Source of the DNA: Catenuloplanes niger
GTDB taxonomy: Bacteria > Actinomycetota > Actinomycetes > Mycobacteriales > Micromonosporaceae
Assembly: GCF_031458255.1 (NCBI RefSeq)
Contig: NZ_JAVDYC010000001.1
Coordinates: 1,240,001-1,304,000, forward strand
Direction: 5' to 3'
Length of the DNA stretch: 64,000 nt
Part shown: one piece after another, positions 53,183-61,909 of the stretch
Position numbering within the stretch: the first letter of the stretch is position 1
How the letters are laid out: each line of letters begins with the position of its first letter
Program-made: the position numbers and the translations under genes
The notes under the pieces: generated by a model
The model's input: only the letters and a program-made list of their open reading frames with translations
What the model was told of the DNA's origin: nothing
Database searches by the model: none

Positions 53183-54331
53183 TCAGGTCCAGGCCGAGGC
53201 CAGCACCAGCTGCAGCTCGAAGCGGATCACCGGGTCGTCCAGGTCGTCGCCGAACGCGTCGCGGAGCCGGCCGAGCCGGTAGCTGACCGTCTGCGGGTGC
53301 ACGAACAGTTCCGCGGCCACGGCCGTGCGCGAACCCCAGTGCCGCAGCCAGCTCTCCAGCGTGCGCAGCAGCTGGGCGCGGCGGGCCGGCGAGAGCCCGT
53401 CCAGCGGTGCCAGCCGGCGGGCGCGCAGCGTGGACAGCGCGCCCGGCGCGCCGCGCAGCACCAGCGCGGTCAGGTGGTCGTCGGCGAAGACCGGGGACGG
53501 GCCGGTGCCGGTCAGCGCGGCGGCCCGCTCGGTCAGCACGACCGCCTCCGGCAGCGCGGCCCAGGCGGCGGCCGGGCCGACCACCGCGTCCCGGCCGGTC
53601 AGCGCCTCGGTCAGGACGGCCCGGTCGGCGCGCGGGCCGGTCCGGATCAGCAGCACGGCGTCGGCCGCGCGCTCGGCGACCAGGCCGTCACCACCGAACC
53701 GGAACCGCACGTCGCGGGCGTGCTCCAGCGGGAACAGCACCGGCACCAGCGTGTCCGGCTCGGGCCAGCCGATCGCGGCGGCCGCCTCCCGTACCGTGGC
53801 GGCCTGTCCGCCGCCCCGCAGCAGCAGGTCGGCGACCTGCCGGCGGCGGCGCTCCCCCTCACCCGCCTGTTCGCGCAGCTGACGGGCCAGGCCGTCGGTG
53901 CAGGCCGCGGCCAGCTCGTCGACGTAGGCACTGACCGCGTCGCTGAGGTCGATCAGCTCGTCGACGCTGACCGGCCGCAGCCCGGCCAGCGCCTCCGACG
54001 CCAGGCGCAGCATCAGCCGGGACGCGGTGCGCAGCGCGCCGAGCAGCAGCTCCGGGCCGCGGTTCTCGCGTGCCTCGCCGGCGCCGAGCGCGACGAACAC
54101 CTCCCGGATCCGCGGCGGCAGCGCGGGCTCGTCCGTGCCGGCCAGGTCCGCGAACCGTTCCAGCGCGACCTGCACCGGCGCGCGCACGTCCCGGTCGACG
54201 TGCGCGCCGGCCGCGAACGCCGGGGTGGTGGCCGCGACCGCGTCCGCGATCGTGCGGGCCGCCGACGGCAGCCGGGGGCGCATCGCGGCGGCCAGGTCGG
54301 CGGGCAGGCGATGCCAGGGAGTGGCGTCCAC
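53183..54331 (-). CDS. PucR-family transcriptional regulator
   Basis: 382 residues. An N-terminal helical region, a central GGDEF-like/PucR region (GPSPVFADDHLTALVLRGAPGALSTLRARRL), and a C-terminal HTH_30 (LLRTLESWLRHWGSRTAVAAELFVHPQTVSYRLGRLRDAFG). Divergent from the aldolase-aminotransferase/kinase pair with 127 bp between, so it probably controls that operon in response to its substrate. Confidence 0.85.
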   Translation of the reverse strand: MDATPWHRLPADLAAAMRPRLPSAARTIADAVAATTPAFAAGAHVDRDVRAPVQVALERFADLAGTDEPALPPRIREVFVALGAGEARENRGPELLLGALRTASRLMLRLASEALAGLRPVSVDELIDLSDAVSAYVDELAAACTDGLARQLREQAGEGERRRRQVADLLLRGGGQAATVREAAAAIGWPEPDTLVPVLFPLEHARDVRFRFGGDGLVAERAADAVLLIRTGPRADRAVLTEALTGRDAVVGPAAAWAALPEAVVLTERAAALTGTGPSPVFADDHLTALVLRGAPGALSTLRARRLAPLDGLSPARRAQLLRTLESWLRHWGSRTAVAAELFVHPQTVSYRLGRLRDAFGDDLDDPVIRFELQLVLASAWT

Positions 54332-54458
54332 CCCGGCATTTTGTCACCCGGTGATAAAGCACGGCGGATATGTTGCTGTCATCGAGACGGTGCACATCCC
54401 TGCGTACCGGCGCGACCATGGGGTTGGACACGCCCGTCGACAGGCAAGGACCGCCACT

Positions 54459-56684
54459 GTGAAACACCGGATGTCTCGCCAGCACGTGGTCGACATGTGC
54501 CGGACCATGCTCGACCGGGGCTATCTGAAGGCCACCGAGGGCAACGTCTCGGTGCGGGTGCCCGGCCACGAGCTCTACGCGGTCACGCCCAGCAACTACG
54601 ACTACGACCGGATGCGCGTCGAGGACGTCTGCATCGTCGACTTCGCCGGCAAGCACGTGCCGGACCCGGACGGCGCGGGCGGGCTGGTCCCGTCGATCGA
54701 GTGCGGCATGCACGCCAACGTCTACCGCGAGCGGCCGGACGTCAACGCGATCGTGCACACCCATCAGCCGTACGCGTCCGCGCTGGCCTTCCTGCGCAAG
54801 GAGATCCCGGCGCTGACCGACGAGCAGGTGCGCTTCCTGGGCAAGAAGGTCGCGATCATCGACTACGCGCCGTCCGGCACCGGCTTCCTGGCCAAGAACG
54901 TGCAGAAGAAGGTGGCCGGCGGCGACAACGCGTTCATCATCGCCAACCACGGCGTGGTCGCGCTCGGCACCGACCCGAGCCGCGCGGTGTTCAACATGGC
55001 GCTGCTGGAGAAGGTGTCGATCGCCTACCTGATGGCGCTGACCAGCGAGGCCGGCAAGGTCTACACGATTCCGGCACCGATCCGGGAGATCGCGTTCGGC
55101 AAGCTCCGCAAGGACGAGAAGCGGATCGCCGCGCAGATCACCGAGGCGGTCGAACCGATCCGGATCGCCGACGACGCGGTGGCCCCCTCCACGCGGGAGG
55201 ACCCGGCGGCACCGTCCATCGCGGCGGCCGGCGACGCGCCCGGCTACATGATCAGCGAGTACCTCGACGTCGACGACACCATGCGCCGGCTCAAGGCGCT
55301 GGTCGCCCAGCCGGTCCGCGGGCTGCGGCACGACGCCATGCTCGACGTGCTCAACTACTTCGAGACCAGGTGCACCGCCAGCAAGGAGATCACCGAGCGG
55401 GCCAAGAAGCGCATCCCCGGCGGCGTGCAGCACAACCTGGCGTTCAACTACCCGTTCCCGCTGGCGATCGAGGCCGCGCACGGCGCGCACCTGACCGACC
55501 GGGACGGCAACGTCTACATCGACTTCCTCCAGGCCGGCGGCCCGACCATCCTGGGCAGCAACTACGCGCCCGTCAACGAGCGCGTCGCCGAGGTGATCAA
55601 GGAGTCCGGGCCGGTCACCGGCCTGTTCCACGAGTACGAGCTGAAACTCGCCGAGATCATCCACCGGTACATGCCGCACATCGAGATGTACCGGTCGCTC
55701 GGCTCCGGCACCGAGGCCGTGATGGCCGCGGTCCGCGCCGCCCGCGCGCACACCGGCAAGAAGATGGTGATCAAGGTCGGCGGCGCTTACCACGGCTGGT
55801 CCGACACCATGGTCCTCGGCCTGCGTGTGCCCGGCACCTACCGGATGAACGCCAAGGGCATCCCGTTCGGCGCCACCGGCCGTACCCGCGAGTCCTTCCC
55901 GCACGACCTGGGCGTGCTGAAGCGCAAGCTGATCGAGAACCGGATGCGCGGCGGCACGGCCGCGGTCGTGGTCGAACCGTTCGGGCCCGAGTCCGGCACC
56001 CGCCCGGTGCCGAAGGACTACAACGCGGCCGTGCGCAAGCTCTGCGACGAGTTCGGCGCGCTGCTCATCTTCGACGAGGTGGTGACCGGCTTCCGGACCG
56101 GCCTCGGCGGCGCCGCCGGCTACTTCGGCGTCACCCCCGACCTGACCGTGTTCGGCAAGGCCGTCTCCGGCGGCTACCCGATGGCCGGCGGCGTCGGCGG
56201 CCGCGCGGACGTGATGGCCGTCTTCGGCTCCGGGCTGGACGGCAAGAGCGGCGCGCACATCCAGGTCGGCGGCACGCTGTCGGCCAACCCGCTGTCCTGC
56301 GCGGCCGGCTACTTCGCCATCGAGGAGATGGCCCGCACCGACGCGCCGGTCGTCGCCGGCCGCGCCGGGGACCGGCTCACCCACGGGCTGCGCAAGCTCA
56401 TCGACACGTACGGGCTGCCGTACGTCGCCTACAACCAGGGCTCGATCGTCCACCTGGAGTGCAGCGGCGTGATGTTGCTCGACATGCGCAACCCGGTCAA
56501 GCTGCTCAAGGAGAACAAGGCCCGCAAACGCCTGATGGAGCAGATGGGCGCCGCCTACGCCGCGCACGGCATCATCACTCTGGCCGGCTCGCGGATGTAC
56601 ACCTCGCTCGCCGACACCGACGACGTCATCGACGACGCACTCGCCCGCTTCGACCAGGTCTTCGCGCAGGTCGAGGGAGTGTAG
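54459..56684 (+). CDS. Class II aldolase fused to class III aminotransferase
   Basis: 741 residues from GTG 54459. Residues 5-230 are a class II aldolase/adducin domain with IECGMH (Glu), HTHQPYASA (metal ligands His100, His102) and IIANHGVVALGTDP (third His). Residues about 300-735 are a PLP class III aminotransferase like glutamate-1-semialdehyde mutase: SLGSGTEAVMAAVRAAR, AYHGWSDTMV, LIFDEVVTGFR and the PLP lysine Lys567 in VFGKAVSGGYP. Both active sites look intact. It overlaps nothing but the kinase ATG follows the stop immediately. The fusion suggests that cleavage and transamination act in one pathway. Confidence 0.88.
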   Translation: MKHRMSRQHVVDMCRTMLDRGYLKATEGNVSVRVPGHELYAVTPSNYDYDRMRVEDVCIVDFAGKHVPDPDGAGGLVPSIECGMHANVYRERPDVNAIVHTHQPYASALAFLRKEIPALTDEQVRFLGKKVAIIDYAPSGTGFLAKNVQKKVAGGDNAFIIANHGVVALGTDPSRAVFNMALLEKVSIAYLMALTSEAGKVYTIPAPIREIAFGKLRKDEKRIAAQITEAVEPIRIADDAVAPSTREDPAAPSIAAAGDAPGYMISEYLDVDDTMRRLKALVAQPVRGLRHDAMLDVLNYFETRCTASKEITERAKKRIPGGVQHNLAFNYPFPLAIEAAHGAHLTDRDGNVYIDFLQAGGPTILGSNYAPVNERVAEVIKESGPVTGLFHEYELKLAEIIHRYMPHIEMYRSLGSGTEAVMAAVRAARAHTGKKMVIKVGGAYHGWSDTMVLGLRVPGTYRMNAKGIPFGATGRTRESFPHDLGVLKRKLIENRMRGGTAAVVVEPFGPESGTRPVPKDYNAAVRKLCDEFGALLIFDEVVTGFRTGLGGAAGYFGVTPDLTVFGKAVSGGYPMAGGVGGRADVMAVFGSGLDGKSGAHIQVGGTLSANPLSCAAGYFAIEEMARTDAPVVAGRAGDRLTHGLRKLIDTYGLPYVAYNQGSIVHLECSGVMLLDMRNPVKLLKENKARKRLMEQMGAAYAAHGIITLAGSRMYTSLADTDDVIDDALARFDQVFAQVEGV

Positions 56685-58271
56685 ATGGCCGTACCGCCGC
56701 AGGTTCTCGCCATCGATCTCGGCACCTCCGGCATGAAGGCCGCGCTGGTCGCCGCGGACGGCACCGTCACCGGCTGGGCCGACCGGGCGGTGCCGCTGCA
56801 CGTGCTGCCCGGCGGCGGCGCCGAACAGGACCCGCACGCCTGGTGGGACGCGCTCGCCGAGGTCGTCGCCGACCTCGGCCGGGCGTTCCCCGAGCACCTG
56901 CGCGCGGTCACCACCATCTGCTCCTCCACCCAGGGCGAGGGCACGATCGCGGTCGACGCGGCCGGCGAACCGCTGACCCGGTGCATCAGCTGGCTCGACA
57001 TGCGCGGCGCCGAGCACCTGCGCCGGCAGTTCGGCGGCTTCCCCGCGTACGACGGCATGTCGGTGTTGAAGATCGCCCGCTGGCTGCGGCTGACCGGCGG
57101 CATGCCGTCCCCGACCGGCAAGGACCCGGCCGCGCACATGCTGTTCGTCCGGGACACCATGCCGGAGGTCTACGCCAGGACCGCCACGTTCCTGAACGTG
57201 CTCGACTGGATCAACCTCAAGCTCACCGGCCGGACCGTCGCGACCGTCGACTCGATCCTCACCTCCTGGGTCACGGACAACCGCGACCCCGCCGACATCC
57301 GCTACTCCCCCGCGCTCGTCACCGCCAGCGGCATCGACCGGGACAAGTTCCCGCCGATCGTCGCCTGCACCGAGGTGGTCGGCGGCCTCTCCCCCCAGGC
57401 CGCCGACCACCTCGGCCTACCCACGTCCGTGCGGGTCGTCGCGGGCGCGATCGACAACACCGCGGCCGCGATCGGCGCCGGCACCGTCCGCGACGGCGAC
57501 GCCCACCTCTACCTCGGCACCTCGTCGTGGATCGCCGCGCACGTGCCGGCGAAGAAGACCGACGCGCTCACCGGCATCGCCGCGGTCCCGTGCGCCGTGC
57601 CCGGCCGTTACCTGATGACCGCGCTGCAGGCCACCGCCGGGGCGAACCTCACCTGGCTGCGGGACAAGATCGTCGAGTACGACGACCCGCTGGTCACCGC
57701 CGGCCACGTCAGCCGCGACGAGAACCGGATCTTCGACGCGTTCGACACGATCATCCCGACCGTCCCGCCCGGCGCCGACGGCGTGCTCTACATGCCCTGG
57801 CTCTACGGCGAGCGCGTCCCGGTCGACAACCCGCACCTGCGCGCCGGCTTCCTCAACATCTCGCTGCACACCTGCCGCTCCGACCTGCTCCGCGCGGTCT
57901 TCGAGGGCGTCGCGCTGAACACCCGGTGGATGGCCGGCCCGGTCGGCAGGTTCCTCGGCGCGCCGCTGTCCACGATCGTGATCACCGGCGGCGCCGCCCG
58001 CTCCCGTTCCTGGTGCCAGATCTTCGCCGACGTCCTCAACATCGAGGTCCGCCGGGACAGCGCACCGGTCGCCGTCAACGCGCGCGGTGCCGGCTGGATC
58101 GGCGCGGTCGGCACCGGGCAGCTCTCGTTCGCCGACATCCCGGCGCTGGCCCGCAACGACGAGGTCTTCACGCCCGGGCCGGACCGCGCCGCCTACGACC
58201 AGATCTTCGACACGTACACCTACGCGTACCGGCGGCTGGCCCCGCTCTACAAGAGAATCAACCATCGATGA
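56685..58271 (+). CDS. FGGY-family carbohydrate kinase
   Basis: 528 residues. VLAIDLGTSGMKAALVAADG at the start is the ATPase phosphate-1 loop, GEGTIAVDAAGEPL and ISWLDMRGAEHL are xylulokinase-like, and IVITGGAARSRSWCQIFADVL is the adenosine motif. Starts directly after the TAG of the fusion gene, so the two are made together. Likely phosphorylates the sugar (or ketose) that the aldolase domain later cleaves; the sugar is unknown. Confidence 0.87.
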   Translation: MAVPPQVLAIDLGTSGMKAALVAADGTVTGWADRAVPLHVLPGGGAEQDPHAWWDALAEVVADLGRAFPEHLRAVTTICSSTQGEGTIAVDAAGEPLTRCISWLDMRGAEHLRRQFGGFPAYDGMSVLKIARWLRLTGGMPSPTGKDPAAHMLFVRDTMPEVYARTATFLNVLDWINLKLTGRTVATVDSILTSWVTDNRDPADIRYSPALVTASGIDRDKFPPIVACTEVVGGLSPQAADHLGLPTSVRVVAGAIDNTAAAIGAGTVRDGDAHLYLGTSSWIAAHVPAKKTDALTGIAAVPCAVPGRYLMTALQATAGANLTWLRDKIVEYDDPLVTAGHVSRDENRIFDAFDTIIPTVPPGADGVLYMPWLYGERVPVDNPHLRAGFLNISLHTCRSDLLRAVFEGVALNTRWMAGPVGRFLGAPLSTIVITGGAARSRSWCQIFADVLNIEVRRDSAPVAVNARGAGWIGAVGTGQLSFADIPALARNDEVFTPGPDRAAYDQIFDTYTYAYRRLAPLYKRINHR

Positions 58272-58323
58272 CCCGCCGTCGGCGTGGGCGCGTTCCGGTG
58301 CCCGCGCGGGCGGCCTCCCCGGC

Positions 58324-58431
58324 GTGACCCGGATCGTCGAGTACGCGATCTACCGGGTCCGCGACGGCCGCTTCGTCCAGATGACCGACCTGCACGACTC
58401 GGCGGAGATGCTGCGCCGGCTGACCGCCTGA
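58324..58431 (+). pseudogene. SnoaL-like domain C-terminal remnant
   Basis: VTRIVEYAIYRVRDGRFVQM followed by TDLHDSAEMLRRLTA is the last part of a SnoaL/NTF2-like domain. Only about 35 residues remain and the start is missing. It lies 52 bp after the kinase gene and is probably decayed. Confidence 0.5.
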
Positions 58432-58542
58432 TCGTCGATCGCGGTGGACCGGGTCGCGTTCCCGGGCGGGTTACCCCCGAAATCATGCCGGTGTCGGTGG
58501 CGAACCGGGCCACCCGCGGGCCCCGCGACGAGAATTCGGCCC

Positions 58543-59271
58543 ATGACTGTTCGGCGGTACGCAGACATGACCGACGCCAACGGCACGGCCGCCACCCGGG
58601 CCACGCCGCGGCACCGCGCCGTCACCGGCGTGCTGACGGCGCTGCTGGTGGCCGTGCCGCTGACCGCGTGCGCGAACGGCGGCACGGCCGGCGCGGGCGG
58701 GTCCACGCCCGCGGCCACCGGCACCTCGGCGCCGTCACCGGGCGCGTCCGGCGGGGCGGCGGCCGGCCGGGTCGACGAGGCGACGCTGAAGGAGTCGCCG
58801 CTGACGCTGCCGGCCTGGACGAACACGGCGGCCGAGTTCTGCCCGGGCGGCGAATACCGGTTCACCGACGGCCGGGCACCCAACAAGCAGGCGATGACCG
58901 TGGACATCGAGGACGTCGCCTACGTCGACATCGACGCCGACGGCACCGAGGAGACCGTGGCGATGCTCGTCTGCTACATCGGCCAGGCCGGCGAGTACCA
59001 GGTGGTCGCGTTCGACCGGACCGGCTCCGACCGCATCGACACGGTCGGCACCGTGGTCATGGCGAAGCTGATGGACGAGCCCGACGGCAGCGTCGTCAAC
59101 ATGGACGGCGTCCGGGCCGACGGCAACGCGGTCGCCGTCCGCGTCGGCGACCGCTACGTCTGCTGCGGCGGCGACCCCGACCTGATCAACTGGCAGTGGC
59201 GCTCCTACGCGTTCGACAACGGCGCCTTCACCCAGGTCTCCGGGGACCGCGAGTTCCCACCCGGCCGCTGA
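58543..59271 (+). CDS. Secreted lipoprotein of unknown function
   Basis: 242 residues from ATG 58543 (ATG 58567 is an alternative). Signal peptide with lipobox LTAC (VTGVLTALLVAVPLTACANGG), a Gly/Ser/Thr-rich linker (residues 45-75), then a domain (VDIEDVAYVDIDADGTEETVAMLVCYIGQAGEYQVVAFDR) with an Asp-rich loop like VCBS or calcium-binding repeats. Two vicinal Cys (YVCCGGD). Function unknown. Confidence 0.75.
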   Translation: MTVRRYADMTDANGTAATRATPRHRAVTGVLTALLVAVPLTACANGGTAGAGGSTPAATGTSAPSPGASGGAAAGRVDEATLKESPLTLPAWTNTAAEFCPGGEYRFTDGRAPNKQAMTVDIEDVAYVDIDADGTEETVAMLVCYIGQAGEYQVVAFDRTGSDRIDTVGTVVMAKLMDEPDGSVVNMDGVRADGNAVAVRVGDRYVCCGGDPDLINWQWRSYAFDNGAFTQVSGDREFPPGR

Positions 59272-59442
59272 CCGGGGCCACGCCCGGCCACTCGCCGGGC
59301 AAACCATCCGGTACGGCACCGCGGCCGGAGGCGCCTCGGGTATCCGGACGGTCATCTCATGCTGTCGTGCCGGTGGAATTCGGCCGGCCATGGGGTGAGC
59401 AGACCCTCGACCGGGTCGAGGGTCCGCTCACGGGAAACGCGG

Positions 59443-59613
59443 TCAGCTCATCGGCGTGACGTCCGGGGCCGGCCGGCCGCTGGGCTCGCCGGGCACGGCG
59501 CCGCCGTCCGGGTCCTCCTCGGGTGCGGCGGGACGGTCACGCTCCGGCGTGTCGGTGAGGTCGATGGGGCGCTCGATGTCGGGCATTCCGTTCGGATCCG
59601 GAACCGTGGTCAT
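59443..59613 (-). CDS. Small acidic Pro-rich protein, 56 aa
   Basis: ATG 59613 is preceded by AGGAGG at good distance, so it is very probably expressed. It reads MTTVPDPNGMPDIERPIDLT and then is rich in Asp, Glu and Pro (PEEDPDGGAVPGEPS). No known family. Confidence 0.65.
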   Translation of the reverse strand: MTTVPDPNGMPDIERPIDLTDTPERDRPAAPEEDPDGGAVPGEPSGRPAPDVTPMS

Positions 59614-59697
59614 GGCATCCTCCTGAACTCGATGCCCTCTCCGTACCCACGGTCACGCGGGCCATGCCGATGGACGCGACCGGGTTGCCGGCCGGGG

Positions 59698-60333
59698 CTA
59701 TGACGTGCAGCGAGAGCGCAGAACGGGTACGCCGGGACCGCTCAGCTCGTCGCAGAACGTGACGCGGCCGGCCATCGCCATGGTCAGCGCGAGCGTGCCG
59801 CCGGTGACCAGCGGGCCGTCACCGGCGGTGAACGGGCCGTCGTCGGCACGCAGCCGCAGGTCACGGACGAGCGTGCGGCTGTTGACGGCGAAGTCGCGGG
59901 CCGCGAAGAACTCCGCGACCGCGGTGACCGACTCGATCGGCGGCGCGTAGGCGCGGCCGAGCGGGCGCAGGATGTCCTGCCCGTGCACGATCACCTCGCC
60001 GAGCCAGGCCGGAACGTCGCCGGTGGGCGCGGTCGTGCCGGTGACGATCGCGCGGTAGCGGGCCAGCGTCTCCGCGGGCGTGGCGCCGCGGTGCGCGGCG
60101 AGCCGGCGGCGGTTGTGCACGTCCGCGTCGAACCGGGCGCCGAGCATGCTGACCAGCCAGCGTACGGTGCCGACGCTGGCGCCCGCGGTCAGGTGCGCGA
60201 CGACCTCCTCCACGGTCCACTCGCCGCACAGCGACGGCCGGGCCCACTCGTCGTCGGTCAGGCCGGCCAACTGATCGGCGAGCGCGGCCCGCTCGGCGTG
60301 GACGGCGGGCCAGAGGGTGTGCGAGGCGGCGAT
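59698..60333 (-). CDS. Maleylpyruvate isomerase / DinB-like protein, start codon unclear
   Basis: The family core is clear: ERAALADQLAGLTDDEWARPSLCGEWTVEEVVAHLTAGA (mycothiol-dependent maleylpyruvate isomerase N-terminal helical bundle with its conserved His), then LGEVIVHGQDILRPLGR and a C-terminal domain. The conserved N-terminal helix begins before the first available start (TTG 60270). At the expected place the codon is ATC (60331-60333), 10 nt after AGGAG. Between the previous in-frame TGA (60340) and 60270 there is no ATG, GTG or other usual start. The start may have been lost by mutation. Confidence 0.7.
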   Translation of the reverse strand: MAASHTLWPAVHAERAALADQLAGLTDDEWARPSLCGEWTVEEVVAHLTAGASVGTVRWLVSMLGARFDADVHNRRRLAAHRGATPAETLARYRAIVTGTTAPTGDVPAWLGEVIVHGQDILRPLGRAYAPPIESVTAVAEFFAARDFAVNSRTLVRDLRLRADDGPFTAGDGPLVTGGTLALTMAMAGRVTFCDELSGPGVPVLRSRCTS

Positions 60334-60339
60334 GGCGGG

Positions 60340-60990
60340 TCAGCTCCTGGGTGGGGCGCCGAGACGGCGGGCACGGGCGGTTCCGGCCGGATCATCGCAC
60401 GGGTCGGCCGACGGCCGTCGACGCGCGGGTGGACGGCGTCGCGGCCTAATCCTGATTCCGCGCCGCGGCCTCGTTCCCGCCGCGGCCTCGTTCCCCGCCG
60501 CGGCCTCGTTCCCCGCCGCGGCTTCGCTCCGTGCGGGGTCGAGTTGTGCGGTCAGGCGCGCCAGGCCGTCGCGGATCAGGCTGCCGTAGTCGTCGTCGCC
60601 GAGCGCGGTGATCCGGGACCGGGCCCGGTCGAGGTGCTCGCGGGCGGTGTCGAGGTCGCCGAGCCGGCGGTGGCAGTCGGCGAGGTTGAGGTGCAGCGAC
60701 GGGTACAGCCCGGCGACGGTCAGTGGCACTCCCGCGCGCGCCAGCCGGTCGTCGGTCAGCTCACCGACCGCAGCCAGCGCCCGCTCGTCCCAGAGCAGTT
60801 CCTGCCGTACGTCGTCCTGCACGTCGGCCATCGAGTGCGCCAGCACGCTGACGTGCAACGGATCGCCCTGCTCACCGCCGATGTCGGCCCAGATCCGCGC
60901 GAACATCTCGCGGGCCTCGACCCGCCGTCCCTGTCCGTGGTGCATCGCCACGGCCGCACCGATGCGCTCCATGGTCGGGTCCTCGGTCAT
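60340..60990 (-). CDS. Tetratricopeptide-like protein with frameshifted C-terminus
   Basis: About 216 residues as read. The ordered part (residues 1-135) is helical TPR-like: RRVEAREMFARIWADIGGEQ, LHLNLADCHRRLGDLDTAREHLDRARSRI. A repeated AAAGNE segment follows, then the frame changes into an Arg-rich tail. Shifting one base at the third repeat gives GNEAAARNQD and a TAG at 60446-60448, a more likely natural end. Function unknown. Confidence 0.6.
   Translation of the reverse strand: MTEDPTMERIGAAVAMHHGQGRRVEAREMFARIWADIGGEQGDPLHVSVLAHSMADVQDDVRQELLWDERALAAVGELTDDRLARAGVPLTVAGLYPSLHLNLADCHRRLGDLDTAREHLDRARSRITALGDDDYGSLIRDGLARLTAQLDPARSEAAAGNEAAAGNEAAAGTRPRRGIRIRPRRRPPARRRPSADPCDDPAGTARARRLGAPPRS
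60461..60535. repeat. 18-bp tandem repeat with one shortened unit
   Basis: The unit CCGCGGCCTCGTTCCCCG occurs about three and a half times inside the end of the TPR-like gene. One copy has three C instead of four (cgttcccgcc), which changes the reading frame. Confidence 0.8.
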
Positions 60991-61121
60991 CCACGCCTCC
61001 CGTCACCGCCGGCCCGGACGGGCCGCCGGGGGCATCGAACCATGGTGGACGGCCGTTGCGGGGACGGTGCCGTGACCCACGACGTGACCGGCAGGGAGGC
61101 CGCCCGCGGCCGACCGGTGCC

Positions 61122-61185
61122 CGCGGGAGCACGCCCGGAGCGACCGGGCCGGAAGCGGGAAAAGGATCTCGGGCGTGCTCCCGCG
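61122..61185. terminator. Long inverted repeat after tetR
   Basis: CGCGGGAGCACGCCCG (61122-61137) and its exact inverse at 61170-61185 form a 16-bp stem with a 32-nt loop, 12 nt beyond the tetR stop. It probably ends tetR transcription; it also lies upstream of the TPR-like gene. Confidence 0.6.
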
Positions 61186-61196
61186 CAGCGGGGGTG

Positions 61197-61832
61197 TCAG
61201 TCCTCGCGCAGGTGGGCGAGCGCGCCGACGAGGCGGTCCTCGATGTCGGCGGGCCAGGGGAACGCGGCGGTGACCGCGCGCTGGTGGGCGAGGCCGTGCA
61301 GGCCGAGCCAGAGCGCGATCGCGTCGGCGGCCGGGTCGGTGCCGGTGGAGACGCCGGCGGCGGCGCAGTCGGCGAGCGCGCCGGAGATGAGGCCGAGGCT
61401 GTCCGCGCCGAGCGTGGCCAGGTCCTCCTCGGTCACCGAGGACTCGCCGAGCGTGGGGACCCAGAGGCCGCCGAACATGGTGCGGTAGCGCTGCGGGTGG
61501 GTGCGCGCGAAGTCGAGGTAGGCGGCGCAGATGGCCCGCAGCCGGCGGCGCGGGTCGCCGGCGGCGGACTCGACGGCCGCGCGCAGGACCGCGTCGAGCT
61601 CGGCGAATGCGCTGCGGACCACGGCCAGCATGATGGCCGGCTGGTCCGGAAAGTGCGGATAGATGGAGGGCGCCGCGATGCCGGCGCGCCGGGCGATCGC
61701 ACGGAGCGTGAGCGCGCGTTCGTCGCCGGCCTCGTCGAGCAGTTCCACGGCCGCCTTGACGATCTCTTCGCGCAGCAGTCCGCCCTGGCCGCGGCGGTTA
61801 CGGGAGCGGGCGGGGGCCTCGGTGTCGGTCAT
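61197..61832 (-). CDS. TetR-family repressor
   Basis: 211 residues: HTH in LREEIVKAAVELLDEAGDERALTLRAIARRAGIAAPSIYPHFPDQ (residues 20-65), then a TetR_C-type ligand domain (LRAICAAYLDFARTHPQRYRTMFGG). Divergent from an oxidoreductase gene with 77 bp between that contains palindromes, so it most likely represses that gene and itself. Confidence 0.87.
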   Translation of the reverse strand: MTDTEAPARSRNRRGQGGLLREEIVKAAVELLDEAGDERALTLRAIARRAGIAAPSIYPHFPDQPAIMLAVVRSAFAELDAVLRAAVESAAGDPRRRLRAICAAYLDFARTHPQRYRTMFGGLWVPTLGESSVTEEDLATLGADSLGLISGALADCAAAGVSTGTDPAADAIALWLGLHGLAHQRAVTAAFPWPADIEDRLVGALAHLRED

Positions 61833-61846
61833 GCCGCACAGCCTAA

Positions 61847-61888
61847 CTTACAAGCGTTACCTTGCGCTCGTTAGCTTACGTGTGTAAG
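61847..61888. promoter_or_regulatory. Probable TetR operator region
   Basis: CTTACGTGTGTAAG at 61875-61888 is a perfect palindrome (CTTAC-N4-GTAAG). CTTACAAGCGTTAC at 61847-61860 is a related half-match 28 bp away. Both lie between the divergent tetR and oxidoreductase genes. Confidence 0.55.
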
Positions 61889-61909
61889 TCTATCGGCATG
61901 GAGGCACTC

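Noticed and set aside
53859-57410. Minus-strand open frame of 1183 codons
   Set aside because: Antisense shadow of the fusion and kinase genes with Val/Gly/Asp-rich noise.
53024-58327. Plus-strand open frame of 1767 codons
   Set aside because: Arg/Gly/Pro-rich shadow of the PucR, fusion and kinase genes; no domain can be seen and GC content explains the lack of stops.
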